64,000 nucleotides of DNA from Psychromonas sp. SP041 (lineage in GTDB: Bacteria > Pseudomonadota > Gammaproteobacteria > Enterobacterales > Psychromonadaceae): NCBI RefSeq assembly GCF_000470315.2, contig NZ_CBRF02000018.1, positions 32,697 to 96,696 on the forward strand. Reading direction: 5' to 3'. Numbering within the stretch: position 1 is the first letter of the stretch; the number at the start of each line of letters is the position of its first letter. A program made the position numbers and the translations under genes. Below the pieces are notes generated by a model, which had not been told where the DNA came from, ran no database searches, and saw only the letters and a list, made by a program, of their open reading frames with translations. This document shows positions 27,135 to 38,760 of the stretch, one piece after another.

Positions 27135-28176
27135 GCAACTCGATATTACTAACTTAAAAAGTATTAGTAAAACATCATTAAAACTTGCTCCCTTGACCAT
27201 TCTAGCGGGTGCAAATTCCGCAGGTAAATCCACGGTGATGCAGGCACTGATGTTATTAATCAAACATAGTGGCTCAAGCAATCGCTTTAGTATGGAAGAA
27301 CTATTACGCTATATGAACGATTTCTCGGCTATTCGTAACAAAAGAACCAATGCTAAATCATTAAATATCACTGTCATCGATCATCAAGATAAAGCCCATC
27401 AGATCAACATAAATGCAGATGGCACAGAAGCTGATAGCCAATTACAGTACGTCTATGAACCGCCAACAAAAATCACTGAACAAGAGCTGCTATACCTAAA
27501 TGCAAACCGTATTGGCGCACAAGAATTAGTGCCAGTAGCCGACCGAAAAATAGGTTTATTAGGTGAATTTGTTTTTCCTACTTTTGATAAAGTAAAAGGC
27601 AATATTTTACCCGACGAACTGTTAAAATTTGAAGGGTCGAAAACCATTTCGTATCAACTCAGCCAATGGTTAGCGTTTATCACAGGTACTTCGTTAGAAC
27701 TGCAAACAGAAAAAACAAGCGATCAAGTTAAAGTCTCTTTCAACGTAAAAGATATAGACAGCCAAGTTTCCCCTTACAATTTAGGTGCTGGCATGAGTGA
27801 TGTCGCCAAGGTACTCATTGTGTGTTTAATGGCTAAAAAAGGCGATTTGATTTTAATTGAAAATCCAGAAGTACAACTTCACCCTAAAGCACAGGCACTA
27901 CTAGGTGTATTCCTCGCGTTTATCGCCAGTTCAGGTATTCAGCTCATTATTGAAACACACTGTGAGCACTTAATTAATAAAGTCGCTTATCAAGTATATG
28001 AAGATGAAATAGAAAGTGAAGATGTTGTGATTCATTACAAAGGACATGTAGAAGAAGACTTTCAAGCTATTACTATTGACCTTAATGGTGAATTTAATGA
28101 CCCAGAAGGCAATATCATTAGCTTCCCGGCAGGTTTTTTTGATGTGACTTTAACTGACTTGATGGATATGAGGTAA
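27127..28176 (+). CDS. DUF3696-type AAA/ABC-like ATPase
   Basis: 349 aa. Walker A is GANSAGKST (residues 28-36), opening with the SMC/RecF-like ITNLKSI strand. A signature-like NLGAGMSDVAKVL is followed by Walker B LILIENPEVQLHPKAQ, and the His switch is IETHCEHLINK. The C-terminus has the DUF3696 tail, FPAGFFDVTLTDLMDM. Such OLD/RecF-like ATPases act as sensors or drivers in many defence systems, including those paired with DUF262 proteins. The catalytic residues look intact. It overlaps the DUF262 gene by 8 bp and lies 7 bp before the third gene. Confidence 0.9.
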   Translation: MLKQLDITNLKSISKTSLKLAPLTILAGANSAGKSTVMQALMLLIKHSGSSNRFSMEELLRYMNDFSAIRNKRTNAKSLNITVIDHQDKAHQININADGTEADSQLQYVYEPPTKITEQELLYLNANRIGAQELVPVADRKIGLLGEFVFPTFDKVKGNILPDELLKFEGSKTISYQLSQWLAFITGTSLELQTEKTSDQVKVSFNVKDIDSQVSPYNLGAGMSDVAKVLIVCLMAKKGDLILIENPEVQLHPKAQALLGVFLAFIASSGIQLIIETHCEHLINKVAYQVYEDEIESEDVVIHYKGHVEEDFQAITIDLNGEFNDPEGNIISFPAGFFDVTLTDLMDMR

Positions 28177-28183
28177 CTAAGCC

Positions 28184-28933
28184 ATGGCTGAAAAAATGGT
28201 GCTCAGTACCTCTTTATTAATCGCCTACGAAAACATGGCGTTTGATGCTCGTCAGTATCAAAAAAAGTATAAGCGTTTAATGAAAACCTTAGCATTGCCC
28301 TATAAAACTAATAAAAGGCAGTTAATTGAGGCAAAAAGCCAAGGGCTTAACGACGTTACATACAATCGATTAATGCCTCAGTTACAGCATCAATATGACA
28401 GAGATGACTCCCTGGAAATGTTGGCCATGAACACCAGTTTAAAAATTATTCTAACGGAAGATAAAGCCGCTAAGTTGCCCTATGTATTTTATCGTTCATC
28501 GTTTCTTAGTAATGAATTATCAATGAGTTTACAAGCAGATGATAGCCGTGCTGATTTAGTTAAATACTTACAAATACTGTGTGCGAGTGCCACTAAAATC
28601 ACCATTTGTGATAACTACTTTGCACAAGGCTGGGACAATACCCAAAGCCTATTTAGGTTTGTATTACCGCGGCATAAACTGCAAATAGAATATGTCGAAA
28701 CCCCACGTGTCATCACAGTGACAAAGAACAGTTCCAAAATGAATGAGCGATTCATGCATACCATTTGTAAAGAGTGGTCTATCTCTGAAAGCACAAAATA
28801 TAGAGGCTCTCACGATCGCTATCTACTGATTGAATCTCCCCAAGGTGACATTGAAGTCATGCTTTCAAGTGGATTTGATCATATTTGGAAGAGTCGACCG
28901 AAAGAGATCACTTGTGTTATTCGAGAGGCATGA
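28184..28933 (+). CDS. Unrecognised third protein of the DUF262 operon; possible PLD-like (HDR motif) effector
   Basis: 249 aa with no signal or membrane segment. I do not recognise the family. Near the C-terminus SHDRYLLIES (H210-D211-R212) is followed after about 16 residues by MLSSGFDHIW, and earlier there is ITICDNYFAQGW. An H-x-R/K motif with a following Ser/Gly pair recalls one half of a phospholipase-D-like site, or the degenerate PLD fold with an HDR motif in MIT C-terminal domains. The N-terminal half is helical and basic. Tight spacing with the ATPase gene (7 bp) and a shared terminator make it the third member of the operon and the likeliest effector or adaptor. Confidence 0.7.
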   Translation: MAEKMVLSTSLLIAYENMAFDARQYQKKYKRLMKTLALPYKTNKRQLIEAKSQGLNDVTYNRLMPQLQHQYDRDDSLEMLAMNTSLKIILTEDKAAKLPYVFYRSSFLSNELSMSLQADDSRADLVKYLQILCASATKITICDNYFAQGWDNTQSLFRFVLPRHKLQIEYVETPRVITVTKNSSKMNERFMHTICKEWSISESTKYRGSHDRYLLIESPQGDIEVMLSSGFDHIWKSRPKEITCVIREA

Positions 28934-29042
28934 TGCCGTTTTAAAAGAAATACTGTGACAATGGAATTAAGGAAACTTACTGGCGTGTAGAGGTTGTTGG
29001 TTAGTTATTTCAAGAGTTTATTTAAAATTATATTGCAGAAAC

Positions 29043-29078
29043 GAAAAAGGGCTTCTCAAATGAGAAGCCCTTTTTCTT
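29043..29078. terminator. Strong bidirectional terminator between the DUF262 operon and tRNA-Ser
   Basis: AAAAAGGGCTTCTC and GAGAAGCCCTTTTT form a perfect 14-bp stem with a 4-nt loop, flanked by A/T runs on both strands. It ends the plus-strand operon and also lies just 3' of the minus-strand tRNA-Ser. Confidence 0.95.
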
Positions 29079-29082
29079 AATG

Positions 29083-29175
29083 TGGCGGAGGAGGAGAGAT
29101 TTGAACTCTCGGAGAGCTATTAACCCTCGCTGGTTTTCAAGACCAGTGCATTCAGCCGCTCTGCCACCCCTCCGC
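29083..29175 (-). tRNA. serT: tRNA-Ser (anticodon UGA)
   Basis: The reverse complement begins GCGGAGGGGTGGCAGAGCGG and ends CTCCGCCA. It folds with a 7-bp acceptor stem, D arm, anticodon stem CTGGT/ACCAG around loop CTTGAAA (anticodon TGA), a long variable arm typical of Ser tRNAs and T arm GAGAGTTCAAATCTCTC. CCA is encoded. The length is 93 nt including CCA. Confidence 0.97.
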
Positions 29176-29542
29176 AGAACGAGACGAATAATACAGACTT
29201 TAAGCCTTGTTTGTAAAGTTTATTTTAACGAAATAAATTTGTTTGCTGAATAATTAAACATAAAGTTTAAATAAAAGACATTAAGACCGAATTTCATACA
29301 ACTATTCAGAAATGTACTTGGATCTATTAACTTTGCTTTATTAACTGTACTTCATTAATTAAGCGCATTCGTTGAAACTGATGAACTTCAACTTACTAAA
29401 TTGATTGATTAACTTATCACTCGACAGCTTAAAGCAACTTACTTAGCATTTTTTACTTACCATTATATATATTTAAGTAACGTGATATTTACTTAGCATT
29501 ACTTATATAAGCTAGCTTTCGCCAGCTTACGATTTAAATCGA
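29176..29542. other. Intergenic region, 367 bp
   Basis: Upstream of tRNA-Ser and downstream of the PilZ gene, both on the minus strand. It should hold the tRNA promoter. It is AT-rich with several TTACTTAGCATT-like short direct repeats (near 29447 and 29490); nothing else was recognised. Confidence 0.4.
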
Positions 29543-30178
29543 CTATTTGAATCGATTAATGTGTGCATCAGGGTGCTGCTCTGCATGACACTCAAATAGA
29601 TATTCAGTTAAAGCAGAAAGCATTTCGTCATCGCCCTCTTTACCTAGTGAATAAGCTACTGTGTATTTGTCGATGCGGCGTATTTGAGAACCTGAAATAG
29701 CTAACCTTTCACGATCTGGTAGTTGCAGATAAATATTACTTAAGACTTCTGGCAATGATTCATTTTCAGGATCATCGATTAATAAAGAGATACCAGACGC
29801 TGAAAGATCCTTAACGCGGTAAGGTAAAAGTTCACCTTCTTCATTAACGATTCTCATGGTTTTATCTGCTGACAAACGCCAAGAACGTAACTTATCACCC
29901 GTTTCATAAATCTTAGGTGATTTTAGCGTCATACTAAAATTTGTAAAATCGCCCATTTTCATTTGTACTGGAAAAATAAGATGGTGGCTTCCGTAATTAG
30001 CAACAAGTTGTAAGTCATCTGCTAAGCCAAGCTGAAAGAGTAAAGCGTCTTTTCCTGATTTTGATGAAATGTCATAATTTAGCTCTTTGTTCTCGCTAAT
30101 TTCTGTATCCAATAACATTTCAGACAACAACTCAAATTCCTGATCATTTATTAATAATTCTTTATCTGATTTAGCCAT
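29543..30178 (-). CDS. PilZ-domain protein (c-di-GMP receptor candidate)
   Basis: 211 aa. The C-terminal half is a PilZ domain: RSWRLSADKTMR supplies the Arg-rich entry, and VKDLSASGISLLIDDPEN is the D/N-x-S-x-x-G motif that binds c-di-GMP in the family. The first 100 residues, with strands such as HHLIFPVQMKMGDFTNFSMTL, resemble a YcgR-like N-terminal barrel. The Arg pair before the barrel is spaced R-x-x-R rather than the strict R-x-x-x-R, so binding should be tested. It faces away from leuS. Confidence 0.75.
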   Translation of the reverse strand: MAKSDKELLINDQEFELLSEMLLDTEISENKELNYDISSKSGKDALLFQLGLADDLQLVANYGSHHLIFPVQMKMGDFTNFSMTLKSPKIYETGDKLRSWRLSADKTMRIVNEEGELLPYRVKDLSASGISLLIDDPENESLPEVLSNIYLQLPDRERLAISGSQIRRIDKYTVAYSLGKEGDDEMLSALTEYLFECHAEQHPDAHINRFK

Positions 30179-30372
30179 TGGTCTCCGCCTTATTATTTTT
30201 TAGAAAGTCCTTATCCCTTTTATTTTACGACAATTTCACAAATTTATATCTAAATAATCACTTTTTAATCTGTTTTCTTTCGCAATAATCCAACTTTTTT
30301 AAAAAATGAGGCTTCATTTCTCATAAATATTGTTGCCAAGCAACTGCTCCTGTATCCTACAGCCCTTATTAA

Positions 30373-32988
<2,616 letters not shown>

Positions 32989-33040
32989 TTTATTAGTTAA
33001 CGTATTCAATTTACTTAGAGTAGAACGACTTTGATTATTT

Positions 33041-33076
33041 AATAAACCTCTTATTCTTTAGGATAAGAGGTTTATT
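33041..33076 (+). terminator. Rho-independent terminator after leuS
   Basis: Perfect 14-bp stem AATAAACCTCTTAT/ATAAGAGGTTTATT with an 8-nt loop, about 50 bp after the leuS stop. It uncouples leuS from lptE. Confidence 0.85.
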
Positions 33077-33260
33077 GTTAATCACATTTATTAATAAGAT
33101 AAAATGAATGACACTTAATTTTTTATATTTATAAGCTAAAGCTCGCCCTATATAAGATACTCTTGCGTTAAACGACAAAAGAGAAAGCGAGTAATATTAA
33201 ATAGATAGTTGGAATGATCTGTTCATACGATAATCATCAATTTTTTAATTTGTTTTTAAT

Positions 33261-33308
33261 AAATAACTAAATAACTAAATAACTAAATAACTAAATAACT
33301 AAATAACT
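33261..33308. repeat. Tandem repeat, 8-bp unit AAATAACT, 6 perfect units
   Basis: Six identical octamers in the lptE upstream region. Copy-number change here would alter the spacing of any promoter element located upstream of the array. Confidence 0.97.
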
Positions 33309-33352
33309 GACTTAGTCTTATTCATTCTCTTAAACATTACAAAAGGCTTTTT

Positions 33353-33895
33353 ATGCATTCAATTCACCCTCGAGCTTTTTATCGCCAGACTCTTTATCGT
33401 CGTACCATGTTATTAATGACGTTAGCGATGACATTATTGCTAAGTGGTTGTGGTTTTCACCTTAAGCATAGTGATGGCTTAGTCGACAAGTTCCCTGAAA
33501 TTTATTTACAAACCAATAACCCTAAAGGTGATTTAACACGTCTTGTTAAACTACGTTTACGTGGTGCCAATATTAAAATACTCACTGAACCTAGTCCTGA
33601 TGTTGCAGTGTTAAGGCTAAAATCAGAAAGCCAGAGTGAGCGTACTATCTCATTATATGCAACGGCACAAAATGCAGAAAAAGAGATTGGGTATGTCATG
33701 AAGTATTCTTTAAAAATGCCTAATTTCACGGCTAAAGATTTTGACGTTAATTTATACCGAGATTTCCTTTACGATTCTTCACAAGCATTAGCAAAATCTC
33801 GTGAGCAAGAACTGTTAATTAAAGAGTTACAAGGTGTTGCAGCCGATCATATTATTTCAACTATGCTGAGCATAAAAAACCAAACGGCAGAGTAA
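33353..33895 (+). CDS. lptE: LPS-assembly lipoprotein LptE
   Basis: 180 aa. The signal peptide ends with the lipobox LLLSGCGFHL, characteristic of LptE (RlpB). The mature region has LRGANIKILTEP and AQNAEKEIGYVMKYSLKMP strands, and the C-terminal helix DHIISTML. LptE plugs the LptD barrel in the outer membrane and helps insert LPS. The start has AAAGG 7 nt upstream, giving a longer-than-usual n-region; a later ATG (MLLMTLAMTL) would give a standard leader. holA follows after 6 bp. Confidence 0.93.
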   Translation: MHSIHPRAFYRQTLYRRTMLLMTLAMTLLLSGCGFHLKHSDGLVDKFPEIYLQTNNPKGDLTRLVKLRLRGANIKILTEPSPDVAVLRLKSESQSERTISLYATAQNAEKEIGYVMKYSLKMPNFTAKDFDVNLYRDFLYDSSQALAKSREQELLIKELQGVAADHIISTMLSIKNQTAE

Positions 33896-33901
33896 CTTTT
33901 T

Positions 33902-34900
33902 ATGCGAATTTATCCTGAGCAGTTAGCACAACAGATCCAACAAAAACTACCAAGCTGCTGTTTGATATTTGGTGATGAAGCACTATTAACCATTGAAGCA
34001 TTTGAACAACTCCAAGTGAAAGCAAAGGCGCTAGGCTTTTTAGAGCGCTTTAGCTATAGCTTGGATGGTAGTTTCGATAAAGACCAGATATTTAGTCAAT
34101 TCAATACCCTATCATTGTTTTCTGAACGACAAATTATTGAGTTAACGCTCAGTAAAACAACCAAAGAAAATACTGATTTCATCAGAGAAATCACGCCGCT
34201 TTTAAATCCAGATATTCTATTGGTCATCAAAGGACCAAAACTGAATGCTCAACAATTAAAAAGTGTCTGGTTTAATAAATTAGAGCAACAAGGTTTGTTT
34301 GTTGCCACTAATGCATTAATGCCACAACGTTTCCCTCAATGGTTATTTCAACGCCTTCGTGTTGTTGGTTTAACGGCTGACAATGAAGTGATCGACTTTT
34401 TAACACTACATTTTGAAGGTAACTTATTAGCGGCGAAACAAGAAATTGAAAAATTATCTATCCTTTTCCCTAAACAACATTTACATTTAACCCAAGTAGA
34501 ACAAAGTATTACGACGCATAATCATTTTAGCTTGTTCCAATGGGTAGATAGTTTGTTAGCAGGAGAAAAGGCACGTAATGCGCGTATCATTAAACAATTA
34601 CAGGCTGAAGGCACGGAATTGTTATTACTGAGCGCAACATTAGCCAGTGAAATTCAAAAGCTGCTTTCATACTCGTATCAAATGAAAACACAATCGTTAC
34701 CATCGCTATTTGCACAACAAAAACCTAAATTATGGCCAGCGAAACAAGCTTTATTAACCAAAGCATTAAACCGTTTAAGTACTTTGCAATTAGAGAAAAT
34801 GATCATTGAGTGCGCTCAATTAGAAGTCTCGGTTAAGGTTGAAAATAAAACAGATACTTGGTTACAACTGAATGCGATTTGTTATCAATTTTTAAAATAA
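33902..34900 (+). CDS. holA: DNA polymerase III delta subunit
   Basis: 332 aa. The HolA pattern is visible: CCLIFGDEALLTIEAF at the N-terminus, QLNTL-like FNTLSLFSERQIIEL, NPDILLVIKGPKLN, LFQRLRVVGL and ALNRLSTLQLEKMIIECAQLE. Delta opens the beta clamp in the clamp loader. The Walker A motif is degenerate, as expected for delta. It is co-transcribed with lptE (6-bp gap) and nadD (10-bp gap). Confidence 0.95.
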   Translation: MRIYPEQLAQQIQQKLPSCCLIFGDEALLTIEAFEQLQVKAKALGFLERFSYSLDGSFDKDQIFSQFNTLSLFSERQIIELTLSKTTKENTDFIREITPLLNPDILLVIKGPKLNAQQLKSVWFNKLEQQGLFVATNALMPQRFPQWLFQRLRVVGLTADNEVIDFLTLHFEGNLLAAKQEIEKLSILFPKQHLHLTQVEQSITTHNHFSLFQWVDSLLAGEKARNARIIKQLQAEGTELLLLSATLASEIQKLLSYSYQMKTQSLPSLFAQQKPKLWPAKQALLTKALNRLSTLQLEKMIIECAQLEVSVKVENKTDTWLQLNAICYQFLK

Positions 34901-34910
34901 AAGGATGTAA

Positions 34911-35558
34911 ATGAAAATTAATGACTGTGCTGCAATCGGCTTTTTAGGTGGGACATTTGATCCCATTCATTTCGGTCACTTACGCCCTGCATTAGAGATT
35001 CAACAAGCACTGAATTTACAGTCATTATATTTACTTCCAAATTATATCGCGCCCCATAAAGAAAAAACCTTAGCCAGTACAGAACAACGTATTGAAATGG
35101 TTAAGCTCGCCATTCAAGAAACACCGGAATTACAACTCAATACCCAAGAGCTATTACGCTCGACTCCGAGTTATACCGTTGATACCTTAAAGTTATTACG
35201 CAAGCAATATCCTGATACACCACTCTGCTTTATTATGGGCATGGACTCTCTGATTAATTTCGATAGCTGGTATCAATATCAAGACATATTAAACTATTGT
35301 CATCTCGTGGTTAGCCACAGACCGGGTTGGAATCCGACATTCAATGACGTGGTGAGCAAGCTTTTATCGGATCATCAAATACAAGACCCAGCCCTATTAC
35401 ATCGTTCTTTAGCAGGATGTGTTTATTTTCAAAGCACTAGCCAATTAGCGATTTCTTCTTCTCAAATTCGTCACCTATTATCAACACAACAAAGTATTCA
35501 TTTTTTAACCCCGCAATCTGTTTGCACTTACATAAAGGAACAACACTGTTACACCTAG
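34911..35558 (+). CDS. nadD: Nicotinate-mononucleotide adenylyltransferase
   Basis: 215 aa. The nucleotidyltransferase motif GGTFDPIHFGHLRPAL (residues about 14-29) and the C-terminal ISSSQIRHLL (ISSTxIR type) are intact, with FIMGMDSLINFDSWYQYQDIL between. It transfers AMP to NaMN in NAD synthesis. It is last in the lptE-holA-nadD operon. The rsfS and rlmH genes that often follow nadD in gammaproteobacteria are not here; ggt follows instead. Confidence 0.96.
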   Translation: MKINDCAAIGFLGGTFDPIHFGHLRPALEIQQALNLQSLYLLPNYIAPHKEKTLASTEQRIEMVKLAIQETPELQLNTQELLRSTPSYTVDTLKLLRKQYPDTPLCFIMGMDSLINFDSWYQYQDILNYCHLVVSHRPGWNPTFNDVVSKLLSDHQIQDPALLHRSLAGCVYFQSTSQLAISSSQIRHLLSTQQSIHFLTPQSVCTYIKEQHCYT

Positions 35559-35638
35559 CTTAAAAAGCATAACCATAGCAATATAATCATAATAATAAGA
35601 AGAAATGGACACTTTACTTTTAAATAAGGAATATCACT

Positions 35639-37408
35639 ATGTTAGCTCTGATTAAAAATAAAATATCTCACCCTCTCAACTTCGCTGTTTTATCTTTTTC
35701 GCTACTTGCGATTACCCCATCTACATTTGCAGCAACCACTACAACCGCTGCGCCACAGACAGCAATTTACAGTCAAATGGCCATCCATCATCCTGTATGG
35801 GCGAAAAGTGGCATGGTGGCTTCACAAGAAGCGATTGCCACTAATATCGGGTTAGATATTTTAAAGCAAGGTGGTAATGCCATTGATGCAGCCGTTGCTG
35901 TAGGATATGCATTAGCAGTTACACTACCAAGAGCTGGTAATCTCGGTGGCGGTGGTTTTATGTTGGTGTACCTAGCCGACAAAGAGCAAGTTGTTGCTAT
36001 CGATTACAGAGAAAAAGCACCTGCTGATGCTTCGCGAGATATGTATCTTGACGAAAATGGTGATGTGGTGCCTAATTTATCGACTTTTCATGGTTTAGCT
36101 ATCGGGACTCCGGGTACCGTAATGGGCCTAGAGCATGCTCGTAAAACATTCGGTACGATGTCTAGAGAACAGTTAATTGCCCCTTCTATTAAATTAGCGA
36201 AAGACGGCATTGTCGTCACCGCTGATTTAGCAACCTCACTTAATGCCTTAAAAGAGCGTTTAAGTAAGTGGCCAAATACACGTAAAATATTCTTCAAAAA
36301 AGACGGTTCAAACTATCAACCTGGCGACATTCTTAAACAAGAAGACTTGGCTAAAACACTGTCAATCATCAGTAAAGAAGGTGAAAAAGGCTTTTATGAA
36401 GGTGATATTGCAAAAGCAATCGCAGGTAGTATTCAAGAAGCCAATGGCGTCGTTACTGAAAAAGACCTCAAAAATTATAACGTAGTCGATCGTGAAGCGA
36501 TTAAAGGGACTTACCGAGGTTATGAAGTATTTTCTATGCCACCACCGTCTTCAGGTGGTGTCCATATAGTACAAATATTGAATATGCTTGAAAACTATGA
36601 CCTAGCTGCTATGGGGCATAACAGTGCACAACATATCCATACCATGGTTGAAAGTATGCGTCGTGCTTATGCAGACCGTAGTTTGCATCTAGGGGATAGT
36701 GACTTCGTAAGAGTGCCAGTGAAAACTCTCACCAGTAAAAAATATGCAAAACAGTTAGTCGCCACCATTGACCCAGATAAAGCGACATCAAGTAAAGATA
36801 TTCAGCCTGATGCTAACTTACCTTATGAAAGTGACCAAACAACACATTTTAGTGTTGTTGATAAATGGGGTAATGCAGCAAGTAATACTTACACACTAAA
36901 TTACAGTTATGGCTCTGGGATTGTTGCAAAAGGCACAGGCGTTCTATTAAACAATGAAATGGATGACTTTTCATCTAAACCTGGCCATGCAAATGGTTAC
37001 GGATTAATTGGCGGAGAAGCTAACTCTATTGCACCTGGTAAGCGCCCTCTTAGTTCAATGAGCCCAACCGTTATCTTAAAAGATAACGCATTATTTATGG
37101 TAACAGGAACACCTGGTGGCTCTCGAATTATCACGACGACGTTACAAGTTATTTCTAATGTAATTGACTATGATATGAACGTTGCTGAAGCAAGCTCTGC
37201 AACACGCATACATCATCAGTGGTTACCTGACTATATTCGTATTGAATCTGGTTTGAGTGCAGATACGATCAAACTATTAGAAGCAAAAGGCCATCAGTTA
37301 AAAGTAGAATCGGCAATGGGGAGCACACAAAGTATCATGAAATCAGAAACAGGTTTATACGGTGCATCAGATCCTCGTAGACCGTCTGCATTAAGTGCCG
37401 GTTACTAG
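35639..37408 (+). CDS. ggt: Gamma-glutamyltranspeptidase
   Basis: 589 aa, periplasmic. The signal peptide ends near FAATT (residues 30-34). Family blocks are GGNAIDAAVAVGYALAVTLP, GNLGGGGFMLVY, YREKAPADASRDMYL and the autoprocessing site DQTTHFSVVDKWGNA, where T401 is the expected catalytic nucleophile of the small subunit. GTPGGSRIITT and SSLS-type PLSSMSPT follow. It hydrolyses or transfers the gamma-glutamyl group of glutathione. The gene is 80 bp after nadD with its own spacing, so probably its own promoter. Confidence 0.97.
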   Translation: MLALIKNKISHPLNFAVLSFSLLAITPSTFAATTTTAAPQTAIYSQMAIHHPVWAKSGMVASQEAIATNIGLDILKQGGNAIDAAVAVGYALAVTLPRAGNLGGGGFMLVYLADKEQVVAIDYREKAPADASRDMYLDENGDVVPNLSTFHGLAIGTPGTVMGLEHARKTFGTMSREQLIAPSIKLAKDGIVVTADLATSLNALKERLSKWPNTRKIFFKKDGSNYQPGDILKQEDLAKTLSIISKEGEKGFYEGDIAKAIAGSIQEANGVVTEKDLKNYNVVDREAIKGTYRGYEVFSMPPPSSGGVHIVQILNMLENYDLAAMGHNSAQHIHTMVESMRRAYADRSLHLGDSDFVRVPVKTLTSKKYAKQLVATIDPDKATSSKDIQPDANLPYESDQTTHFSVVDKWGNAASNTYTLNYSYGSGIVAKGTGVLLNNEMDDFSSKPGHANGYGLIGGEANSIAPGKRPLSSMSPTVILKDNALFMVTGTPGGSRIITTTLQVISNVIDYDMNVAEASSATRIHHQWLPDYIRIESGLSADTIKLLEAKGHQLKVESAMGSTQSIMKSETGLYGASDPRRPSALSAGY

Positions 37409-37524
37409 CAATACGAATGAAGGAACATTAACGAGGAAGCATTAAACTGCTTTTAAATTAGTGTATTAACGAAATGAGATAAGGTTGCCTGTCGATTGAC
37501 ATTTTATTGGTCGAAAGGTAAATC

Positions 37525-38208
37525 TTATTTTTGTAAATGATGTAATAACAACTCTTGAATACTCGCTTTAGCTTCCGTTTCTGGGGTCATAAAAACAAGA
37601 CCACATTGCACCTCATCATTAACACCTAAGTTATTTATATTTTTCAACGCGACGGAAAGACAAATCTTTTTATTTTCTTCTTCAAGATCAATACACAACT
37701 CATAGACAGTACCGACGGTTAAACTCTTTTCTTTTTTGCAGACAAAAGCACACCCTTGAATAGATAAATCAATCAGCACGCCATTCGCTATAACCGCCTT
37801 CGTTTCTGAATCAACCATTGAAGCTTCAACACTCACATCAACTCGTCGATGTTGTCGTAATGTAGCCGACTCAATCGTTTTCGGATAGTCTAAAACTAAC
37901 CAACGCCCCATTATTGTCATAATTTTTTGTATTGAAGATCGAAAAGCAACGACGCTGGCTTGTTGTTGATCATTGTTCATAAAACGTACAATGACGTCAT
38001 TAGTTTCTTTAATGTGCGGTAATGCTTTGATCCAATTTGCATCATTTCCAAAAGCTAAAATCACTGACATATTAGGATCTACACCAATTAAACGTGTTTT
38101 TAAACGAATTGGCTTAGTCGCAGTAATAATTTGTAGATGTATGATTTCACCACAATTGACTTGATTTAAACGAGTAAGCTCTCGATTATCTATCTTTGAC
38201 ACTTTCAT
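37525..38208 (-). CDS. PilZ-domain protein with YcgR-type N-terminal domain
   Basis: 227 aa. Residues about 15-115 form a YcgR/PilZNR-like barrel (GEIIHLQIITATKPIRLKTR, VIVRFMN). The PilZ domain begins with the c-di-GMP-binding QHRRVDVSV Arg pair and continues with LIDLSIQGCAFVC (D-x-S-x-x-G) and QCGLVFMTP. Proteins of this type act as flagellar-brake or general c-di-GMP receptors. No flagellar gene is adjacent. It converges with ggt. Confidence 0.88.
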   Translation of the reverse strand: MKVSKIDNRELTRLNQVNCGEIIHLQIITATKPIRLKTRLIGVDPNMSVILAFGNDANWIKALPHIKETNDVIVRFMNNDQQQASVVAFRSSIQKIMTIMGRWLVLDYPKTIESATLRQHRRVDVSVEASMVDSETKAVIANGVLIDLSIQGCAFVCKKEKSLTVGTVYELCIDLEEENKKICLSVALKNINNLGVNDEVQCGLVFMTPETEAKASIQELLLHHLQK

Positions 38209-38760
38209 CTCTCCAACTTTTCTTTATACGCCAATGCTATACGATCACTTATTAATAAGATGATATGGCTTAAATAAGATAAGTTTTAATAATTTGACCG
38301 ATATAAAATACACACATGTACTTGAAACTAAATAATCTAGTGAATAGATAACCAATTACTGACTAAACATTTAATAAGCACTTAATATAGTATAAAAACT
38401 GGAGATTGTATTTATGATTATTTCATTAAATAAAGATGTCTGTTATTAAAATGGGTGCAGAATAAAATACCGATACGTTACTACTATTTGTATCGATTAC
38501 TTTATTAAACGCTTGAATAACATAGATATATAGCCATTAGAGTGATCACTTTTCAATAACCCCAATATAACAGTGCTATCCAACTAGTAATAACCGCTTT
38601 ATGATGTCAAAAAAGACCGATAACTTGATGATCAAAATGCAGCTAAAATAAACCACACATAATGTCGGTACGCTCTCAATCGAATTAGTAAGATCTCCGA
38701 GTAGTTATAGACAACACGATCAGTTATGATCGCAATTAAAGTAACTAAATGAGAAAAACG
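38209..38760. other. Intergenic region, 552 bp, between divergent genes
   Basis: AT-rich promoter region for the PilZ gene (minus) and the small hypothetical gene (plus). I found no repeat, hairpin or gene that I could support. Confidence 0.4.

Larger units (their letters stand above)
32989..33352. other. Intergenic region, 364 bp, between leuS and lptE
   Basis: It contains the leuS terminator (33041-33076) and a perfect AAATAACT array (33261-33308) 44 bp before the lptE start. The lptE promoter must lie here. Confidence 0.5.
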
